The notes beneath the pieces were generated by a model, which saw nothing but the letters and a program-made list of their open reading frames with translations, made no database searches and was not told the DNA's origin. From NCBI GenBank assembly GCA_018434645.1, contig JAHDOX010000036.1, forward strand, positions 1 to 6,857: a DNA stretch of 6,857 nt, read 5' to 3'. A program made the translations under genes and the position numbers. The DNA comes from Synergistales bacterium (lineage in GTDB: Bacteria; Synergistota; Synergistia; Synergistales; Thermovirgaceae). Below, one piece after another: positions 6,671 through 6,857 of this stretch; the first letter of the stretch is position 1, and every line of letters begins with the position of its first letter.

Positions 6671-6678
6671 CCACCTCT
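6671..6678 (-). promoter_or_regulatory. Ribosome binding site deciding the radical SAM start
   Basis: AGAGGTGG on the minus strand ends 5 bases before GTG 6665. It overlaps the alternative GTG at 6674, which would otherwise have only a poor site, AGG about 12 bases upstream. This favours the start at 6665, which places the conserved FGPVPSRR block right after the initiator, as is usual for this family. Confidence 0.5.
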
Positions 6679-6798
6679 TTTGATAACCTGCCGACAGGGC
6701 CACGGGATGCCTCTTTCCTGCTGTTTCTGGATATACGAAAGGCGACGCTTTTTCCTGCACCGCCTCAAATACGAATCCAAAAACGCAAAGAAGAAGCT
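6679..6798 (-). other. Intergenic leader upstream of the radical SAM gene
   Basis: If the partial gene ends at 6799, this is a ~120-base gap. I see no convincing -35/-10 pair: TATATC at 6734-6729 (minus strand) is a possible -10, but no matching -35 is at the right distance. An imperfect stem pairs AGGCG (6765-6761) with CGCCT (6744-6740), without a T-run suited to termination. The radical SAM gene may therefore be transcribed from further upstream. Confidence 0.3.
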
Positions 6799-6857
6799 TC
6801 AAGGTGTTGAAACCGTCATCGTCTTGCCCACAAAAAGGGGCTCGAAAGCTTCCTTGA
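6799..6857 (-). CDS. C-terminal tip of an unidentified upstream gene (partial)
   Basis: Reading inward from the right edge, the minus strand encodes KEAFEPLFVGKTMTVSTP and stops at TGA (6801-6799). The codons (AAG, GAA, TTC, GAG, CCC, GGC, ACG) look like those of the neighbouring genes, and the fragment reads like a normal protein end, but 18 residues are too few to name a family. A competing frame stays open from the edge to a TGA at 6664-6662 that overlaps the radical SAM GTG as GTGA. Its 64 residues look less protein-like, but it cannot be excluded without sequence beyond the edge. Confidence 0.38.
   Translation of the reverse strand, partial: KEAFEPLFVGKTMTVSTP

Overview
The window is a gene-dense stretch of bacterial chromosome, moderately GC-rich by eye, with frequent AGG/AGA arginine codons, GTG starts and strong Shine-Dalgarno sites. 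The gene set (MrfA/MrfB repair pair, a COG0731-type radical SAM protein, an AIR-synthase-like remnant and a membrane metallophosphoesterase) suggests an anaerobic lineage such as Synergistota or Clostridia. That assignment is an inference from gene content and codon style, because no rRNA or other phylogenetic marker is present.

Left part, plus strand (1-2485): the C-terminal part of an MrfA-type superfamily 2 helicase (helicase motifs V and VI, then a DUF1998 domain with a four-cysteine zinc site), followed 25 bases later by a complete MrfB-type DEDDh exonuclease with TPR-like repeats. In Bacillus subtilis these two proteins form a repair route for mitomycin-type DNA lesions that is separate from UvrABC. 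Here they form an operon that begins upstream of the window.

Middle (2486-5314), plus strand: a leader with a candidate extended -10 promoter and a perfect 8-bp inverted repeat precedes a phosphomannomutase/phosphoglucomutase with all four signature motifs. This gene ends in a strong Rho-independent terminator. A separate 130-base leader follows, then a four-helix membrane protein with a calcineurin-like metallophosphoesterase domain that probably faces outward.

Right part, minus strand (5320-6857): a radical SAM protein overlaps by 20 bases the start of a decayed gene of the AIR synthase/HypE-like (PurM) superfamily. The remnant keeps its ribosome binding site, N-terminus and C-terminus, but carries a 1-nt frameshift and has lost roughly 200 central residues. 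It ends 5 bases from the convergent phosphoesterase gene with no terminator between them. The last bases at the right edge hold what is probably the C-terminal tip of another minus-strand gene.

I see no CRISPR array, tRNA, rRNA, insertion sequence or defence island. Most of the window is ordinary core and repair content. The least expected item is the frameshifted, internally deleted AIR-synthase-like pseudogene next to the radical SAM gene.
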